This document shows, piece by piece, positions 1 through 8,358 of a stretch of 64,000 nucleotides of DNA. Location of the stretch: contig NZ_CP029642.1 in NCBI RefSeq assembly GCF_003268655.1, positions 3,224,001 through 3,288,000 on the forward strand. The letters are read 5' to 3'. A program made the translations under genes and the position numbers. The stretch's first letter is position 1, and every line of letters starts with the position of its first letter. This stretch comes from Arthrobacter dokdonellae. GTDB taxonomy: Bacteria; Actinomycetota; Actinomycetes; Actinomycetales; Micrococcaceae. Below the pieces are notes generated by a model. That model saw nothing but the letters and a program-made list of their open reading frames with translations. It made no database searches and was not told the origin of the DNA.

Positions 1-745
1 CGTTGAGGCAGGAGAACGGCCCGCGCAGGCCCTTCGCGCCGGGGAGGACGGCATCCGCCGGCAGCCGGACGCCGTCGAACGCCAGCTCGCATTGGATGGA
101 GGCGCGCATGGACAGCTTCGGCTCAATCACGGTGGCGCTGAAGCCGGGAGTGTCGGTGGGCACCAGGAAGCCGCGGACGCCGTCGTCGGTCATCGCCCAG
201 ATCACCGCAATCTGGGCAATCGAGGCCAGGCCGATCCACCGCTTGGCGCCGTTGAGCACCCAGCCACCGCCCTCACGGCGGGCAAAAGTGGCCATGGACG
301 ACGGGTCCGAGCCCGCCGTGGCCTCCGTGAGGCCGAAGCAGCCGATGATCTCACCCTTCGCCATGCCGGGCAGGTACTTGTTTTTCTGCTCCTCGCTCCC
401 CCACTTGTGGATGGCGCTCATGGCGAGCGACCCCTGCACCGAGACAAAGGTGCGCAGCCCGGAGTCCCCGGCCTCCAGCTCCATCGCGGCCAGCCCGTAT
501 TCGACGGCGGAGCGGCCGGGGCAGCCGTAACCCGACAGGTGCATGCCGAGCAGGCCGAGTGCGCCCAGTTCCGGCACAATGTCGGCCGGGAAGACGGCGT
601 CCTCGTACCACGCTGCAATATTCGGACGGATCCGGGCCTCCACAAACGCCCGCACCTTCTCCCGCAGTGCCACCTCGTCCGCGGTCAGGAGGGCGTCCAG
701 GTTCAGGACATCGGAACGGTTGGCGGGAGGGGCAGGGTTCGGCAT
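1..745 (-). CDS. Acyl-CoA dehydrogenase, 3' part beyond the window
   Basis: FAD-dependent acyl-CoA dehydrogenase, most like the glutaryl-CoA dehydrogenase branch, which oxidises a CoA thioester at the alpha-beta carbons. About 248 N-terminal residues are present. The helical N-terminal domain leads into the flavin-binding motif around GCFGLTEATAGSD, then WVLNGAKRWIG and the GVRGFLVPTDTPGF segment of the middle beta domain. The C-terminal catalytic domain lies off the left edge, so the base (usually Glu) cannot be checked. The ATG at 743-745 begins MPNPAPPANRSD. A second family member lies at 3390-4616 on the other strand, so the region may serve fatty-acid or amino-acid breakdown. Family certain; substrate unknown. 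Confidence 0.9.
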   Translation of the reverse strand, partial: MPNPAPPANRSDVLNLDALLTADEVALREKVRAFVEARIRPNIAAWYEDAVFPADIVPELGALGLLGMHLSGYGCPGRSAVEYGLAAMELEAGDSGLRTFVSVQGSLAMSAIHKWGSEEQKNKYLPGMAKGEIIGCFGLTEATAGSDPSSMATFARREGGGWVLNGAKRWIGLASIAQIAVIWAMTDDGVRGFLVPTDTPGFSATVIEPKLSMRASIQCELAFDGVRLPADAVLPGAKGLRGPFSCLN

Positions 746-1058
746 CGCGGTCCTTCTAGGGTCGGGTCGGGCTGGGCGTGGTTCGCGCTGGACTTGCTGC
801 CGGCCCTGGCACAGCGGACGGCATGGACCCATCATGCCTGATCCGCCGGGCCGTTCGGTGTCCCACGCGGGGCACTTCCCTCCCCAGCCGTTCGACGACG
901 GACCCCTCACCCGGAATGCCGGCCACGGCGGTCCGCGCCCCCGGTTGCCACCCGGCGCGCGCAGCACGTCCAGCTGTCCCGGCGCCCGCAAGCCCGGCAC
1001 CTTCCGGTGCGGGCGTGTCCAGCCGCCGCGGCGCCGCGGGCAACCTTAAGCTGGGTGG
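746..1058. other. Intergenic stretch without a recognised gene
   Basis: This very GC-rich stretch separates the start of the acyl-CoA dehydrogenase from a small plus-strand frame. It should carry the dehydrogenase promoter, but I see no convincing -35/-10 pair. A weak hairpin (GGCACC, 4-nt loop, GGTGC) lies near 998-1012. The frames crossing it have no family features. Confidence 0.4.
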
Positions 1059-1217
1059 ATGGACTGCGAAATTCCCGAAGTGATCGAGGGCCAAATCTCG
1101 ATCAACGAGCTCCTCGTCGCCATGGGCGAGCCGCCCGTGGAAAACCTTATCCTCGAGGACGCGCCGCTTGACGCCTCCGAGTTGTTGGCGGCCAAGCCCA
1201 GGCTGCCCGGCTTCTAG
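1059..1217 (+). CDS. Small acidic hypothetical protein (52 aa)
   Basis: Possible 52-residue protein beginning MDCEIPEVIEGQ and ending KPRLPGF, with many Asp/Glu and few basic residues. I recognise no family, signal peptide or membrane segment. Base use looks protein-like (well-spread amino acids, G/C at most third positions), unlike the low-complexity shadow frames around it. The ribosome site is poor: only GGTGG directly before the ATG. Its stop codon lies in a 31-bp unit that is duplicated just downstream, so the stop is repeated. It could be a real small acidic protein or a chance frame; homologues in related genomes would decide. Confidence 0.4.
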   Translation: MDCEIPEVIEGQISINELLVAMGEPPVENLILEDAPLDASELLAAKPRLPGF

Positions 1218-1268
1218 CCGCGCCGCGGCGCCGAGCGCTGGCTTCTAGCCGCGCCGCGGCGCCGAGCG
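1210..1268. repeat. 31-bp tandem duplication over a stop codon
   Basis: Two head-to-tail copies start at 1210 and 1241; the core GCTTCTAGCCGCGCCGCGGC occurs in each. The first copy contains the TAG that ends the small frame at 1059-1217. The unit also contains the self-complementary core CCGCGCCGCGG, so each copy could form a small hairpin. Confidence 0.8.
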
Positions 1269-1320
1269 GGAGCCTGCCCGCCCCCGCACGCGGGTGGACG
1301 GCGACAAGGGCCCGTCAGCA

Positions 1321-2493
1321 TCAGATCGCCCCTCCGGCGAGCGCCTTAATGAGGCCGGCGTGCGCCGTGGTCCCGAAGGAAACGATCCGGTCCCGGCCCA
1401 GGACCCGGCGGGCCACGCTGTCCATGGTGGGGACGTCGTCGTTGAACGCGGTGTGGGTGGTGGCTGCGCTGCGTGCATCCAGGGGCCCTGTGGCGCTCAC
1501 GGACCATACGGCCTCGGCCACCCCGGTGGCGGGCGCCACCTTGAACAGCGCCGCCAGCACGGGGTCCCCGCTGATGCACTGCTGCAGGCCCAGCAGGGGC
1601 GTCCCCGGCGCTGAGTCCAAGCCCCCGCGGATCAGGTACAACAGTGACTTGTGGTAAATCCCCAGGTAGTTGTCCGAGAGCGCCAGCTCCTGATGCATCC
1701 CGAAGAGCGCCAGCGACTTGATGCCCGTGCCCAGCAGCGGCGCCAGGCCGTCCTTGAAGGATTCCGTGCTCAGGGCCGGCACCAGCAGGCTGCACGTGTC
1801 GAAGGCGGCACCGCCGGCCCGTGCGACGGCGGGCACAAAGTGGCGCTGGAAGTTCGCCCCCGCACTGAATCCGACCGCGTGGAGGGCCGCCGATCCCGGA
1901 TGTGCCCCCAGATACGCCCGGAGCGCGCCGGCCATATAGGCGGCCCCGCCGCCAGGCTCCGACGCAAGCCGAGCGTTGTCCTTCATGGCGCCCCAGACCT
2001 CCGGTCCACCGACACACCGCAGCAGGTCCTCGATGACTCCGTCGGTGAAATCGGTCAGCGCGGCGTCCTGGACTCCGGGCAGCGGGCCCCGCCCAGGGCC
2101 CGGAACCGCCCCTGCCGCAGCCAGTTCCCCGTAGTGCTGCGCCAGCAGGTCACCCAGCGTTTCCCAGAGACCGGTGTGCCAGACAAAGTGGATGGGGTAG
2201 ACCCCGTTGGCCAACCACCACGGAATGTCCCGCAGCGCCTCGGACAGTGCCAGGCGTTCGTCCACGAGCCCGCCATGGGCCCACAGGACGACGGGAACCG
2301 GTCCCCCGCCGCGGGCCTCCGCGAAGGCCGGAAGGTGGGTGGAGAATATGGCGTCCACGTCCGCCGGCGTGGTGTTCAGCTGCGCCGTGGTGGCGAATTT
2401 TCCGTCCTGCAGTTCCACCACATACGGTCGCATCGCCGCCAGCTGGTCCGGTGTGGGTGCTGGCAGTCCGGCGGCACTGGGATCCTGTTCCAT
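1321..2493 (-). CDS. Alpha/beta-hydrolase-like protein
   Basis: Cytoplasmic-looking protein of 390 residues with hydrolase-fold features: an oxyanion-type HGGL motif after the strand VPVVLWA, and a nucleophile-elbow-like GFSAGA in the middle, where Ser would be the nucleophile. I cannot assign the acid or the histidine with certainty, and no substrate is indicated. The start is ATG 2493 because GGAGGAG lies 6 nt before it; an upstream in-frame ATG at 2532 has no ribosome site. It diverges from the TetR gene at 2602. No signal peptide is visible. A lipase or esterase is possible; family membership is an inference from motifs. Confidence 0.65.
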   Translation of the reverse strand: MEQDPSAAGLPAPTPDQLAAMRPYVVELQDGKFATTAQLNTTPADVDAIFSTHLPAFAEARGGGPVPVVLWAHGGLVDERLALSEALRDIPWWLANGVYPIHFVWHTGLWETLGDLLAQHYGELAAAGAVPGPGRGPLPGVQDAALTDFTDGVIEDLLRCVGGPEVWGAMKDNARLASEPGGGAAYMAGALRAYLGAHPGSAALHAVGFSAGANFQRHFVPAVARAGGAAFDTCSLLVPALSTESFKDGLAPLLGTGIKSLALFGMHQELALSDNYLGIYHKSLLYLIRGGLDSAPGTPLLGLQQCISGDPVLAALFKVAPATGVAEAVWSVSATGPLDARSAATTHTAFNDDVPTMDSVARRVLGRDRIVSFGTTAHAGLIKALAGGAI

Positions 2494-2601
2494 GACTGGC
2501 TCCTCCACAACGGGTGCAACGGGTGATGCCATGGTGTCTACGCGCGCGGGCCGCTGTCAAGGGCCGCTTCCGGCGGGCCACTGCGCGCTAAGGTGTAGGG
2601 C

Positions 2602-3309
2602 ATGGACCAACCAACATCCCGCGGCAGTGCCGGGCCCGCCCCGTTCAGGCTGGCGGTGGCCCGTTCCGCCCTGGAGTTGTTTGCCGAACAGGGCTTTGAC
2701 GCGACCAGCGTCGACCAGATCGCCGCCGCGGCCGGCATCTCACGCAGCACTTTCTTCCGGCAGTTCGGATCCAAGGAGGACGTGGTCTTCGCCGACCACA
2801 CCGCCCTGTTGGACCAGGCCCGCGAACTGCTGGCCCGGCCGCACGACGACCCGTGGCTGGCCGTTTGCGAGGCAGCCGGGCTGGTCTTTGACCACTTCGC
2901 TGCCGACGACGGGCTCGCAGAGCTTCGCTACGCCGTGGTCAACGCCCACCCGGCCCTGCGCGACAAGGAACTGGTCACGGTGTTTCGCTACGAAAAGCTC
3001 TTCGAGGCACACCTGCGCTACACCCTGCCCGCGCTGGACCCCCTGGAATCGGTCCGCTTCGCCGCCGCCGTCATCGCCACCCACAACTACCTCCTGCGCG
3101 AGTTCATGCGCGGCGCCCGTCCCGTGACACGGGCGCAGATGCGCGACGCGCTCGACGACGTCCGACGGCTTTTCGGTGTCTTCGGCGGCCCGGCGGAGCC
3201 TTCCCCGGACGGTCGGCAGGAAGACGTCGTGGTTGCCGTGTTCCCCCGCTCGGCCGCGCGCTCGGAGGTCATGGCCGCGGTGCAGCGGATGCTGGACACC
3301 CCTCCGTGA
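2602..3309 (+). CDS. TetR/AcrR-family transcriptional regulator
   Basis: Regulator of 235 residues. The N-terminal helix-turn-helix is clear: ALELFAEQGFDATSVDQIAA, then GISRSTFFRQFGSKEDVVF (about residues 20-65). The ligand-binding C-terminal domain is all-helical and unassigned, with a poorly conserved tail after residue 200. No ribosome site precedes the ATG, but TAAGGT stands 7 nt before it, which suggests a leaderless transcript. It lies 80 bp upstream of, and co-directional with, an acyl-CoA dehydrogenase gene; a palindrome over its stop codon is a plausible operator for that gene. Control of acyl-CoA metabolism is therefore an inference from context. Confidence 0.88.
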   Translation: MDQPTSRGSAGPAPFRLAVARSALELFAEQGFDATSVDQIAAAAGISRSTFFRQFGSKEDVVFADHTALLDQARELLARPHDDPWLAVCEAAGLVFDHFAADDGLAELRYAVVNAHPALRDKELVTVFRYEKLFEAHLRYTLPALDPLESVRFAAAVIATHNYLLREFMRGARPVTRAQMRDALDDVRRLFGVFGGPAEPSPDGRQEDVVVAVFPRSAARSEVMAAVQRMLDTPP

Positions 3310-3342
3310 AACCTAGTTTCATTTGACGTGACACTCAGTTTC
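3307..3342. promoter_or_regulatory. Candidate TetR operator before acyl-CoA dehydrogenase
   Basis: A perfect inverted repeat TGAAACCTAGTTTCA lies at 3307-3321 and includes the regulator's TGA stop. A second copy of the half-site AGTTTCA ends 20 bp later (3335-3341). This is the size and symmetry usual for TetR-family operators, in the only gap between the regulator and the acyl-CoA dehydrogenase. Binding is an inference. Confidence 0.5.
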
Positions 3343-3389
3343 ACGACAGACTGGCGGCAGACGAAGACCCTGCCAGCCAAGGATGCACC

Positions 3390-4616
3390 ATGCCCGACTA
3401 CGACGTCAGCCTGCCGCTCGACACCGACTACTTTGCCGCCTTTGCGCAGCTGGCCCCCGAGGACCGGAAAGTGTGGGACCGTGCCCGCAGCCTGAGCGCC
3501 GAGGCCCTGCCGCAGATGAACGACTACTGGGACCGGGCGGACTACCCGCTGCACCTGGTCAAGCGGATGGGAGAGTTGAACCTGCTGGCCGACGGCATCG
3601 ATGTGCCCGGGCTGGAGCGCATGTCGCCCATGGCGGCCGGACTGGTGAACATGGAGGTGTCGCGAATCGACGGCTCGCTGGGCACTGTCATCGCCGTGCA
3701 GGGCGGCCTCGCGCTGCGGTCCATTGCCTACTTCGGCTCCGCGGAACAAAAGGAACGCTGGCTGGGGCCGCTGGCCCGCGGCGAAGAGTACGGTGCGTTT
3801 GCCCTGACCGAGCCGGACCACGGCTCCGACTCCGTCGGACTGACCACCACGGCCCGGCTGGACGGGGATGAATGGGTTCTTAACGGCGAGAAGAAGTGGA
3901 TCGGCAACGGCTCCGTGGGCGGTGTGACCGTGGTGTGGGCCAGGGTCCTCGGCGGCGGGTCGGAAACCGGCGGGTCGGAATCAGTCGGGTCGGAGAGCGG
4001 CGGAGTACGCGGCTTCCTCGTCGAGCAGGACACGCCGGGCTACGAGGCGGAGACCATCACGGGCAAGGCGTCGCTGCGGGCCATCTTCCAGGCCCGCATC
4101 ACCCTGAACGAGGTGAGGATTCCGGCGTCGAACGTGCTGCCCGGAAGCCACACCTTCAAGGACACCTCCAAGGTGCTGGTGGCGACCCGGCTGGGAGTGG
4201 CGTGGTCGGCGCTGGGGCATGCGACGGCGGTCTACGAGGCTGCGCTGAGCTACGCCAACCAGCGCATCCAGTTCGGCAAGCCGCTGGCAAAGTTCCAGCT
4301 CGTGCAGGAGCGGCTCACCCAGATGCTCGCGGAACTCACCGGCATGCAGCTCATGTGCGTGCAGGCCGCCACGCTGGAGGCGGCCGGCGCGCTGCGGCCC
4401 CCGCAGGCGTCCATGGCCAAGTACAACAACACCCGCAAGGCCCGGCAGATCGCCTCCACTGCCCGCGACATGCTCGGCGGGAACGGGATCCTGCTGGAAA
4501 ACCATGTGATCCGCCACCTGCTGGACATCGAGTCGATCCACACCTACGAGGGCACGGAAAGCGTCCAGACCCTGCTGATCGGCCGCGACATCACGGGCCA
4601 GAGCGCCTTCGCCTAG
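3390..4616 (+). CDS. Acyl-CoA dehydrogenase
   Basis: Complete 408-residue FAD-dependent acyl-CoA dehydrogenase, close in type to glutaryl-CoA dehydrogenases. It has the flavin motif FALTEPDHGSDSVGL, WVLNGEKKWIGNGS, a C-terminal domain with QFGKPLAKFQLVQERL, and a final segment ESIHTYEGTESVQTLLIGR; Glu in TYEGTE sits where the catalytic base is expected. The start follows AAGGA by 6 nt. An unusual insertion after WARVLGG is built from three 15-bp DNA repeats (3957-4001) giving Gly/Ser/Glu-rich residues in a surface loop. It follows a TetR regulator and candidate operator, so induction by an acyl-CoA or related ligand is likely. Confidence 0.93.
   Translation: MPDYDVSLPLDTDYFAAFAQLAPEDRKVWDRARSLSAEALPQMNDYWDRADYPLHLVKRMGELNLLADGIDVPGLERMSPMAAGLVNMEVSRIDGSLGTVIAVQGGLALRSIAYFGSAEQKERWLGPLARGEEYGAFALTEPDHGSDSVGLTTTARLDGDEWVLNGEKKWIGNGSVGGVTVVWARVLGGGSETGGSESVGSESGGVRGFLVEQDTPGYEAETITGKASLRAIFQARITLNEVRIPASNVLPGSHTFKDTSKVLVATRLGVAWSALGHATAVYEAALSYANQRIQFGKPLAKFQLVQERLTQMLAELTGMQLMCVQAATLEAAGALRPPQASMAKYNNTRKARQIASTARDMLGGNGILLENHVIRHLLDIESIHTYEGTESVQTLLIGRDITGQSAFA
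3957..4001 (+). repeat. In-frame 15-bp tandem repeat (3 copies)
   Basis: Three copies beginning GGGTCGGA at 3957, 3972 and 3987 encode GSETG, GSESV and GSESG inside the acyl-CoA dehydrogenase. The period is a multiple of three, so copy number can change without a frameshift. Confidence 0.85.
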
Positions 4617-4624
4617 CCCCGTCC

Positions 4625-4716
4625 GTCGAGGTTCGAGATCACCACCGATCACCCCGTCGAAGTTCGAGATCACCACCAATCACCCCGTCGAAGTTCGAGA
4701 TCACCACGCCTCCGGG
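4625..4716. repeat. 31-bp direct repeats, three copies
   Basis: Copies start at 4625, 4656 and 4687 with consensus GTCGARGTTCGAGATCACCA followed by a less conserved tail. They lie between the acyl-CoA dehydrogenase stop and the next gene. The same core recurs in inverted order after the sugar-transporter gene at 27379-27500, so this is a dispersed family. Regular spacing without unique spacers excludes a CRISPR array. Confidence 0.8.
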
Positions 4717-4782
4717 TCCGCCCGTGCGTTCCGGGTCCGGGGCGCGCAGAATGGAGCTGGGACGGGAAGAGGGGCGGCTGGC

Positions 4783-5808
4783 ATGGGCGGCGAACTGGTT
4801 TTGGTCACGGGCGGATCGGGATTCCTCGGCGCCCACTGCATTGCGCAGCTCCTCCACGACGGCTACCGCGTGCGCACCACCGTCAGGTCCCCGGACCGTG
4901 AACCTGACGTCGTGGCACTCCTGCGCCGCGCCGGCGTGGGCCCGGAGGCGCGGGTCGCCTTTGCGGCCGCCAACCTGACTGACGACGCCGGCTGGGCGGC
5001 CGCCATGGAGGACGTCGCCTTTGTGCTCCACACGGCCTCCCCGTTCCCCAGCGTCCAGCCCCGGAACCCGGACGAGCTCATCGTCCCGGCCCGCGACGGC
5101 GCCCTCCGCGCGCTCAAGGCAGCGCGGGAGGCAGGCGTACGGCGGGTGGTGCTGACGTCGTCGTTCGCGGCGATCGGTTACGGCCGCCCCGTTCTGGACC
5201 GGCCATATACGGAGGAGGACTGGACCGATCCTGAGGCGAACGTCAGCCCCTATGTGAAGTCAAAGACGCTGACCGAACGCGCGGCGTGGGATTTTATCGC
5301 CGGGGCGGGCGGCATGGAACTGGCGGTGGTCAATCCCGTGGGCATCTTCGGGCCGGTGCTGGGGCCGAAACTGTCCAGCTCCATTGAAATCGTGCAGCGG
5401 TTCATGTCGGGGGCTCTTCCCGCGGTGCCCAAGGTGTCCACGGGCGTGGTCGACGTGCGCGACGTCGCCGCGTTGCACGTCCTGGCCATGACCAGTCCGG
5501 CTGCCGCGGGGCAGCGTTTTTTGGCTTCGGCCGGAGACGCCATGAGCCTGCCGGAGATGGCGGGGGTCCTGCACGCCCGGATCGGCACCGCTGCCGCGAA
5601 GGTGCCCACGCGGGTCATGCCGGACGTGGTGGCGCGGATCGGCGGGTGGTTCAACAGGCAGCTGGCAGAGGACGTGGTGCCGCGTCTGGGCAAGGTCAAG
5701 CATCTTTCCAATGCGAAGGCCCGGGCGACGCTGGGCTGGGAGCCGCGTTCGAACGAGGAGGCGCTGGTTGCCACGGCCGAAAGCTTGGTGGAGCTGGGGC
5801 TCGCCTGA
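4783..5808 (+). CDS. NAD-dependent epimerase/dehydratase (dihydroflavonol reductase-like)
   Basis: Extended short-chain dehydrogenase of 341 residues. The Rossmann motif GGSGFLGAHC is at the N-terminus, VLTSSFAAIGYG carries the catalytic Ser strand, and YVKSK supplies the Tyr-x-x-x-Lys pair (about residues 158-162). Members reduce aldehydes or ketones with NAD(P)H; the substrate cannot be read from sequence. AGAGGGG precedes the ATG by about 8 nt. A three-copy direct repeat lies immediately upstream, and the gene converges with a VOC gene that ends 6 bp after it, leaving no room for a separate terminator. Confidence 0.88.
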   Translation: MGGELVLVTGGSGFLGAHCIAQLLHDGYRVRTTVRSPDREPDVVALLRRAGVGPEARVAFAAANLTDDAGWAAAMEDVAFVLHTASPFPSVQPRNPDELIVPARDGALRALKAAREAGVRRVVLTSSFAAIGYGRPVLDRPYTEEDWTDPEANVSPYVKSKTLTERAAWDFIAGAGGMELAVVNPVGIFGPVLGPKLSSSIEIVQRFMSGALPAVPKVSTGVVDVRDVAALHVLAMTSPAAAGQRFLASAGDAMSLPEMAGVLHARIGTAAAKVPTRVMPDVVARIGGWFNRQLAEDVVPRLGKVKHLSNAKARATLGWEPRSNEEALVATAESLVELGLA

Positions 5809-5814
5809 ACTCGG

Positions 5815-6192
5815 TCAGTCCTGGATGACGCTGAAAATGTTGCCGGCGGGGTCCTTGAACCACGCGATGAGCGGGCCGCCACCACGGAAGATGCCCTTCT
5901 CGTCGGTCTGCATGGGCGAACCCTCATAGTGTTCAAAGACGACGCCGGCGGCGGACAGGGAGTCCACCACGGCCTCGATCTCCGGAACGGGGAAGTTCAG
6001 CACGGTGAACGACGCCGGCTGGTGGGCCCGGCCCTTGGGGTACACGATGACTGTCCCGCCGCCGGCCAGGTGCAGCGTCAACATTCCATTGGCCTCGCTC
6101 ACCTCCAGGCCCAGGGTGCCGGCGTAGAAGTCGCGCACTGACTCGGTGCTGTCCACCGAGAATCCGCTGAACGCCCTGCTGCTTGCCAACAT
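5815..6192 (-). CDS. VOC (glyoxalase/bleomycin-resistance fold) protein
   Basis: Small protein of 125 residues with the vicinal oxygen chelate fold: an N-terminal half VRDFYAGTLGLEVSE and a C-terminal half ending PLIAWFKDPAGNIFSVIQD, matching the paired beta-alpha-beta-beta-beta modules. The C-terminal metal-ligand Glu typical of glyoxalases appears absent (NIFSV), so a lyase activity should not be assumed. Start ATG 6192 is preceded by GGGAGAAG; the frame is open far upstream, but that extension is not family sequence. It converges with the epimerase gene at 4783-5808. Function unknown beyond fold. Confidence 0.85.
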   Translation of the reverse strand: MLASSRAFSGFSVDSTESVRDFYAGTLGLEVSEANGMLTLHLAGGGTVIVYPKGRAHQPASFTVLNFPVPEIEAVVDSLSAAGVVFEHYEGSPMQTDEKGIFRGGGPLIAWFKDPAGNIFSVIQD

Positions 6193-6307
6193 GTTCTTCT
6201 CCCTCGCCGCTGTGGCCCGCCGGGGGGCGGGGCCCAGGTCAAGCCTAGCCGTGCGGCCTCCTGCCGAACAGTGGAAGGCACTGCCGCGCAGGAGGTGCAT
6301 ACCTTGG

Positions 6308-6814
6308 CTACGGGTTGGCGCTGTTGCCCGAGCCGTACTGGGACTGGCCGGGCACCTGCGATCCGGCGCCACCGCCCGGACCGAAGCTGCCGTGGTGGCG
6401 TCCGTAGAGGCCGGCACCACGGTGGGGTGCGCTGGCTTGGCCCACGCCGTAGCCGATGGCACCCCCGCCGGCCCCGGCCAGCAGGACGGCAATGACGCCG
6501 GCAACCACCACCTTCGGAATGCTCCACCAGCGCCGCTTGAAAGGCGACCGCGACGGCCTGTCCGATCCCGGCCGATTCTCGGAACTGCCCCGCCCGAACC
6601 GGGCTGACCCCATTCCGGCTTGCCCCATTCCGGCTTGCCCCATTCCGGCTTGCCGCCTGTCCGGCGCATAATGCGGGCTCCGGTAGGGCGCCTCCGCCGG
6701 CGGATGGTCCGCGTCCTGCGGATGCCCGGCAGCACCGTAGGGATATCCTTCAGCTGGCGGATGCCCGCCGGCCTGTGGATCCACCCCTCGACCGTTGAAT
6801 GCTTCTTGGTTCAC
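6308..6814 (-). CDS. Small membrane protein with Gly/Pro/Gln-rich cytoplasmic tail
   Basis: Protein of 168 residues with one hydrophobic segment (about residues 98-124, after KRRWWSIP) and no enzymatic motif. The N-terminal 90 residues are low in complexity, rich in Gly, Pro, His and Ala, with a short repeat QAGMG three times. Positive residues before the membrane segment put the N-terminal tail in the cytoplasm. Past the membrane the chain is Gly/His/Ser-rich. The start is GTG 6814, chosen because GGAG stands 6 nt before it; the longer frame to 7021 has no ribosome site. It diverges from the PRC-barrel-like gene. No family recognised. Confidence 0.6.
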   Translation of the reverse strand: MNQEAFNGRGVDPQAGGHPPAEGYPYGAAGHPQDADHPPAEAPYRSPHYAPDRRQAGMGQAGMGQAGMGSARFGRGSSENRPGSDRPSRSPFKRRWWSIPKVVVAGVIAVLLAGAGGGAIGYGVGQASAPHRGAGLYGRHHGSFGPGGGAGSQVPGQSQYGSGNSANP

Positions 6815-7047
6815 AAACAGCTCCTTAACGCGCGCAGGCCCATTGACGACCTCAGTAAATAGGACAGCCCTGAAGTGTTCCTGCACGCCAATTGTGTGTC
6901 TGCTGTGAGGCGTGAGGAACCTCGCGATGGCCCCCACATGCCCGGTGAACGCCTGTTCCCGTCGTGGGAAGATTGGCACGAAGTTTACAGATTCTTTTGA
7001 CGGTGCCGATATATAGTTCAAAGTAGGGGTTCAAGGAGGATGTCGAA

Positions 7048-7398
7048 ATGATCACTTACGACCGCGTCGTCAAGGGCATGACAGTTATTGACTCGGAGGG
7101 GCGCACCGTTGGCCGGGTGAGCCATGTGGAGCCGGCCAATAAGAAGATCGCCGACTTTGAGGAGGCGGCAAGCGTTTCCACCCAGGACGCCATCAACCTC
7201 ATCCTTACGGCCATTTTCGGTGCCACGCCCCGCGTCCCCAAGGAGATGTCCGCGCGCTTGTTCCGCGCCGGCTTCATCAAGATCGCAGGCCACGGCGTGT
7301 GGTCCGGCAGCCGGTTCGCACCCTTGAATGCCATTGACAGGGTGGACGATAACCACATCTACCTCTCGCGCACCGTGCACCAGCTCGACTCCATGTAG
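7048..7398 (+). CDS. PRC-barrel/DUF2171-like small protein
   Basis: Protein of 116 residues with a strong ribosome site (AAGGAGG, 7 nt before ATG). The first part, VVKGMTVIDSEGRTVGRVSHVE, looks like a PRC-barrel strand pattern, as in small bacterial proteins linked to stress or RNA processing. The C-terminal part GSRFAPLNAIDRVDDNHIYLSR repeats the barrel-like idea: a residue address followed by a strand. A hydrophobic middle (AINLILTAIF) could pack in the core. No catalytic residues are seen. Upstream lies a 230-bp divergent promoter region shared with the membrane-protein gene. The domain assignment is tentative. Confidence 0.6.
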   Translation: MITYDRVVKGMTVIDSEGRTVGRVSHVEPANKKIADFEEAASVSTQDAINLILTAIFGATPRVPKEMSARLFRAGFIKIAGHGVWSGSRFAPLNAIDRVDDNHIYLSRTVHQLDSM

Positions 7399-7422
7399 CC
7401 GCGAGCAGCACCGCCGGCCACG

Positions 7423-8340
7423 CTACCCGCCGAGCACCCCGTCAAGGCCCAGCCGGCGCCGCCGCGCCCTGGCCGCCTGCTCGCTCGGACCGGCTTTCCC
7501 CAGCCCTAGATGTACGACGCCGAGCACCGCCTTCGCTGCCCACCTCACCGGGAGCGGCACCGCGCCCAGGCGCGGAGCGTATAGGCCCAGCAGCTCGCGG
7601 TAGTGCGGATCAAGCGTGGACACGGCCGCTGCGAACAATACCTTGTAGCCGAGCTGCTGCGAACGCGGCAGCGGTGGGTGCTTGAGGAATTGCACCGTGT
7701 CCCGCACACGTTGGTCGCAGCGCAGTTCCGCGCGGAAGCCCTCCAGTTGCGTGTGCAGTTGCCTCACGGTCAATGGCGGGTCCGGCACGCCCATGAGGCG
7801 TCCGGCAACGGCCCAGTCAGCCACGTACGCGTCCGGACCGCCGGGAAGGGTCCGTCCCAGTGCCAGGTGCGTGGCGAGAAACGCTTCGGTGAAGGCCAGG
7901 TGAACCCAGGACAGCAGGTCCGGATCGTTCGCCGTGTAGTCGATTTCCTCCCCTGAGTTTGCCGTGTACCGCCCGGCAATGTGTGTGTGGATGCGCAGCA
8001 CCTTGGTGGATGCCGCCTGCGCCGCAGCGGTGTCGCCGAATGTGACGGTGAAGATCCAGCGGATGGTGCCGGCCAGGCGGGACAGCGGATCGGACGCATA
8101 GTCGGAGTGGTCGTGGACGCCGGCCATGGCGCCGGGGTGGAGGGACTGAACCAGAAGGGAGTGGATGCCGGCAACGACCGGCGTCATGGAACCATGGACC
8201 GCCCAGGCCGCCGCGTCCGGCGCGAAGTACCCTCCGTCGTCGCCCTTTTCCAGGTCCAGCTCCCATTGCGGGATGGTGGGCGAGTTGGCGCTGAAGGTCC
8301 CTCGCAGCTCCCGCCGCCAGCGCGCCACGAGGTTTTCCAT
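7423..8340 (-). CDS. Oxygenase MpaB-family (DUF2236) protein
   Basis: Protein of 305 residues of the DUF2236 family, which includes the fungal oxygenase MpaB and rubber oxygenase Lcp; these are haem b proteins. Typical features are the His-rich helix GVHDHSDYASDPLSRLAGT, the middle motif LRIHTHIAGRY, and the helical segment DPDLLSWVHLAFTEAFLA. Which His ligates haem is not provable here. It lies 18 bp downstream of an SGNH hydrolase gene on the same strand, suggesting co-transcription. Many actinobacteria have several paralogues of unknown substrate. Confidence 0.85.
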   Translation of the reverse strand: MENLVARWRRELRGTFSANSPTIPQWELDLEKGDDGGYFAPDAAAWAVHGSMTPVVAGIHSLLVQSLHPGAMAGVHDHSDYASDPLSRLAGTIRWIFTVTFGDTAAAQAASTKVLRIHTHIAGRYTANSGEEIDYTANDPDLLSWVHLAFTEAFLATHLALGRTLPGGPDAYVADWAVAGRLMGVPDPPLTVRQLHTQLEGFRAELRCDQRVRDTVQFLKHPPLPRSQQLGYKVLFAAAVSTLDPHYRELLGLYAPRLGAVPLPVRWAAKAVLGVVHLGLGKAGPSEQAARARRRRLGLDGVLGG

Positions 8341-8358
8341 GGTTCCATTCTGCCCCAG

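Noticed and set aside
4625..4716. Possible CRISPR array (31-bp period)
   Set aside because: No spacers: the repeats abut each other and diverge only in their tails.
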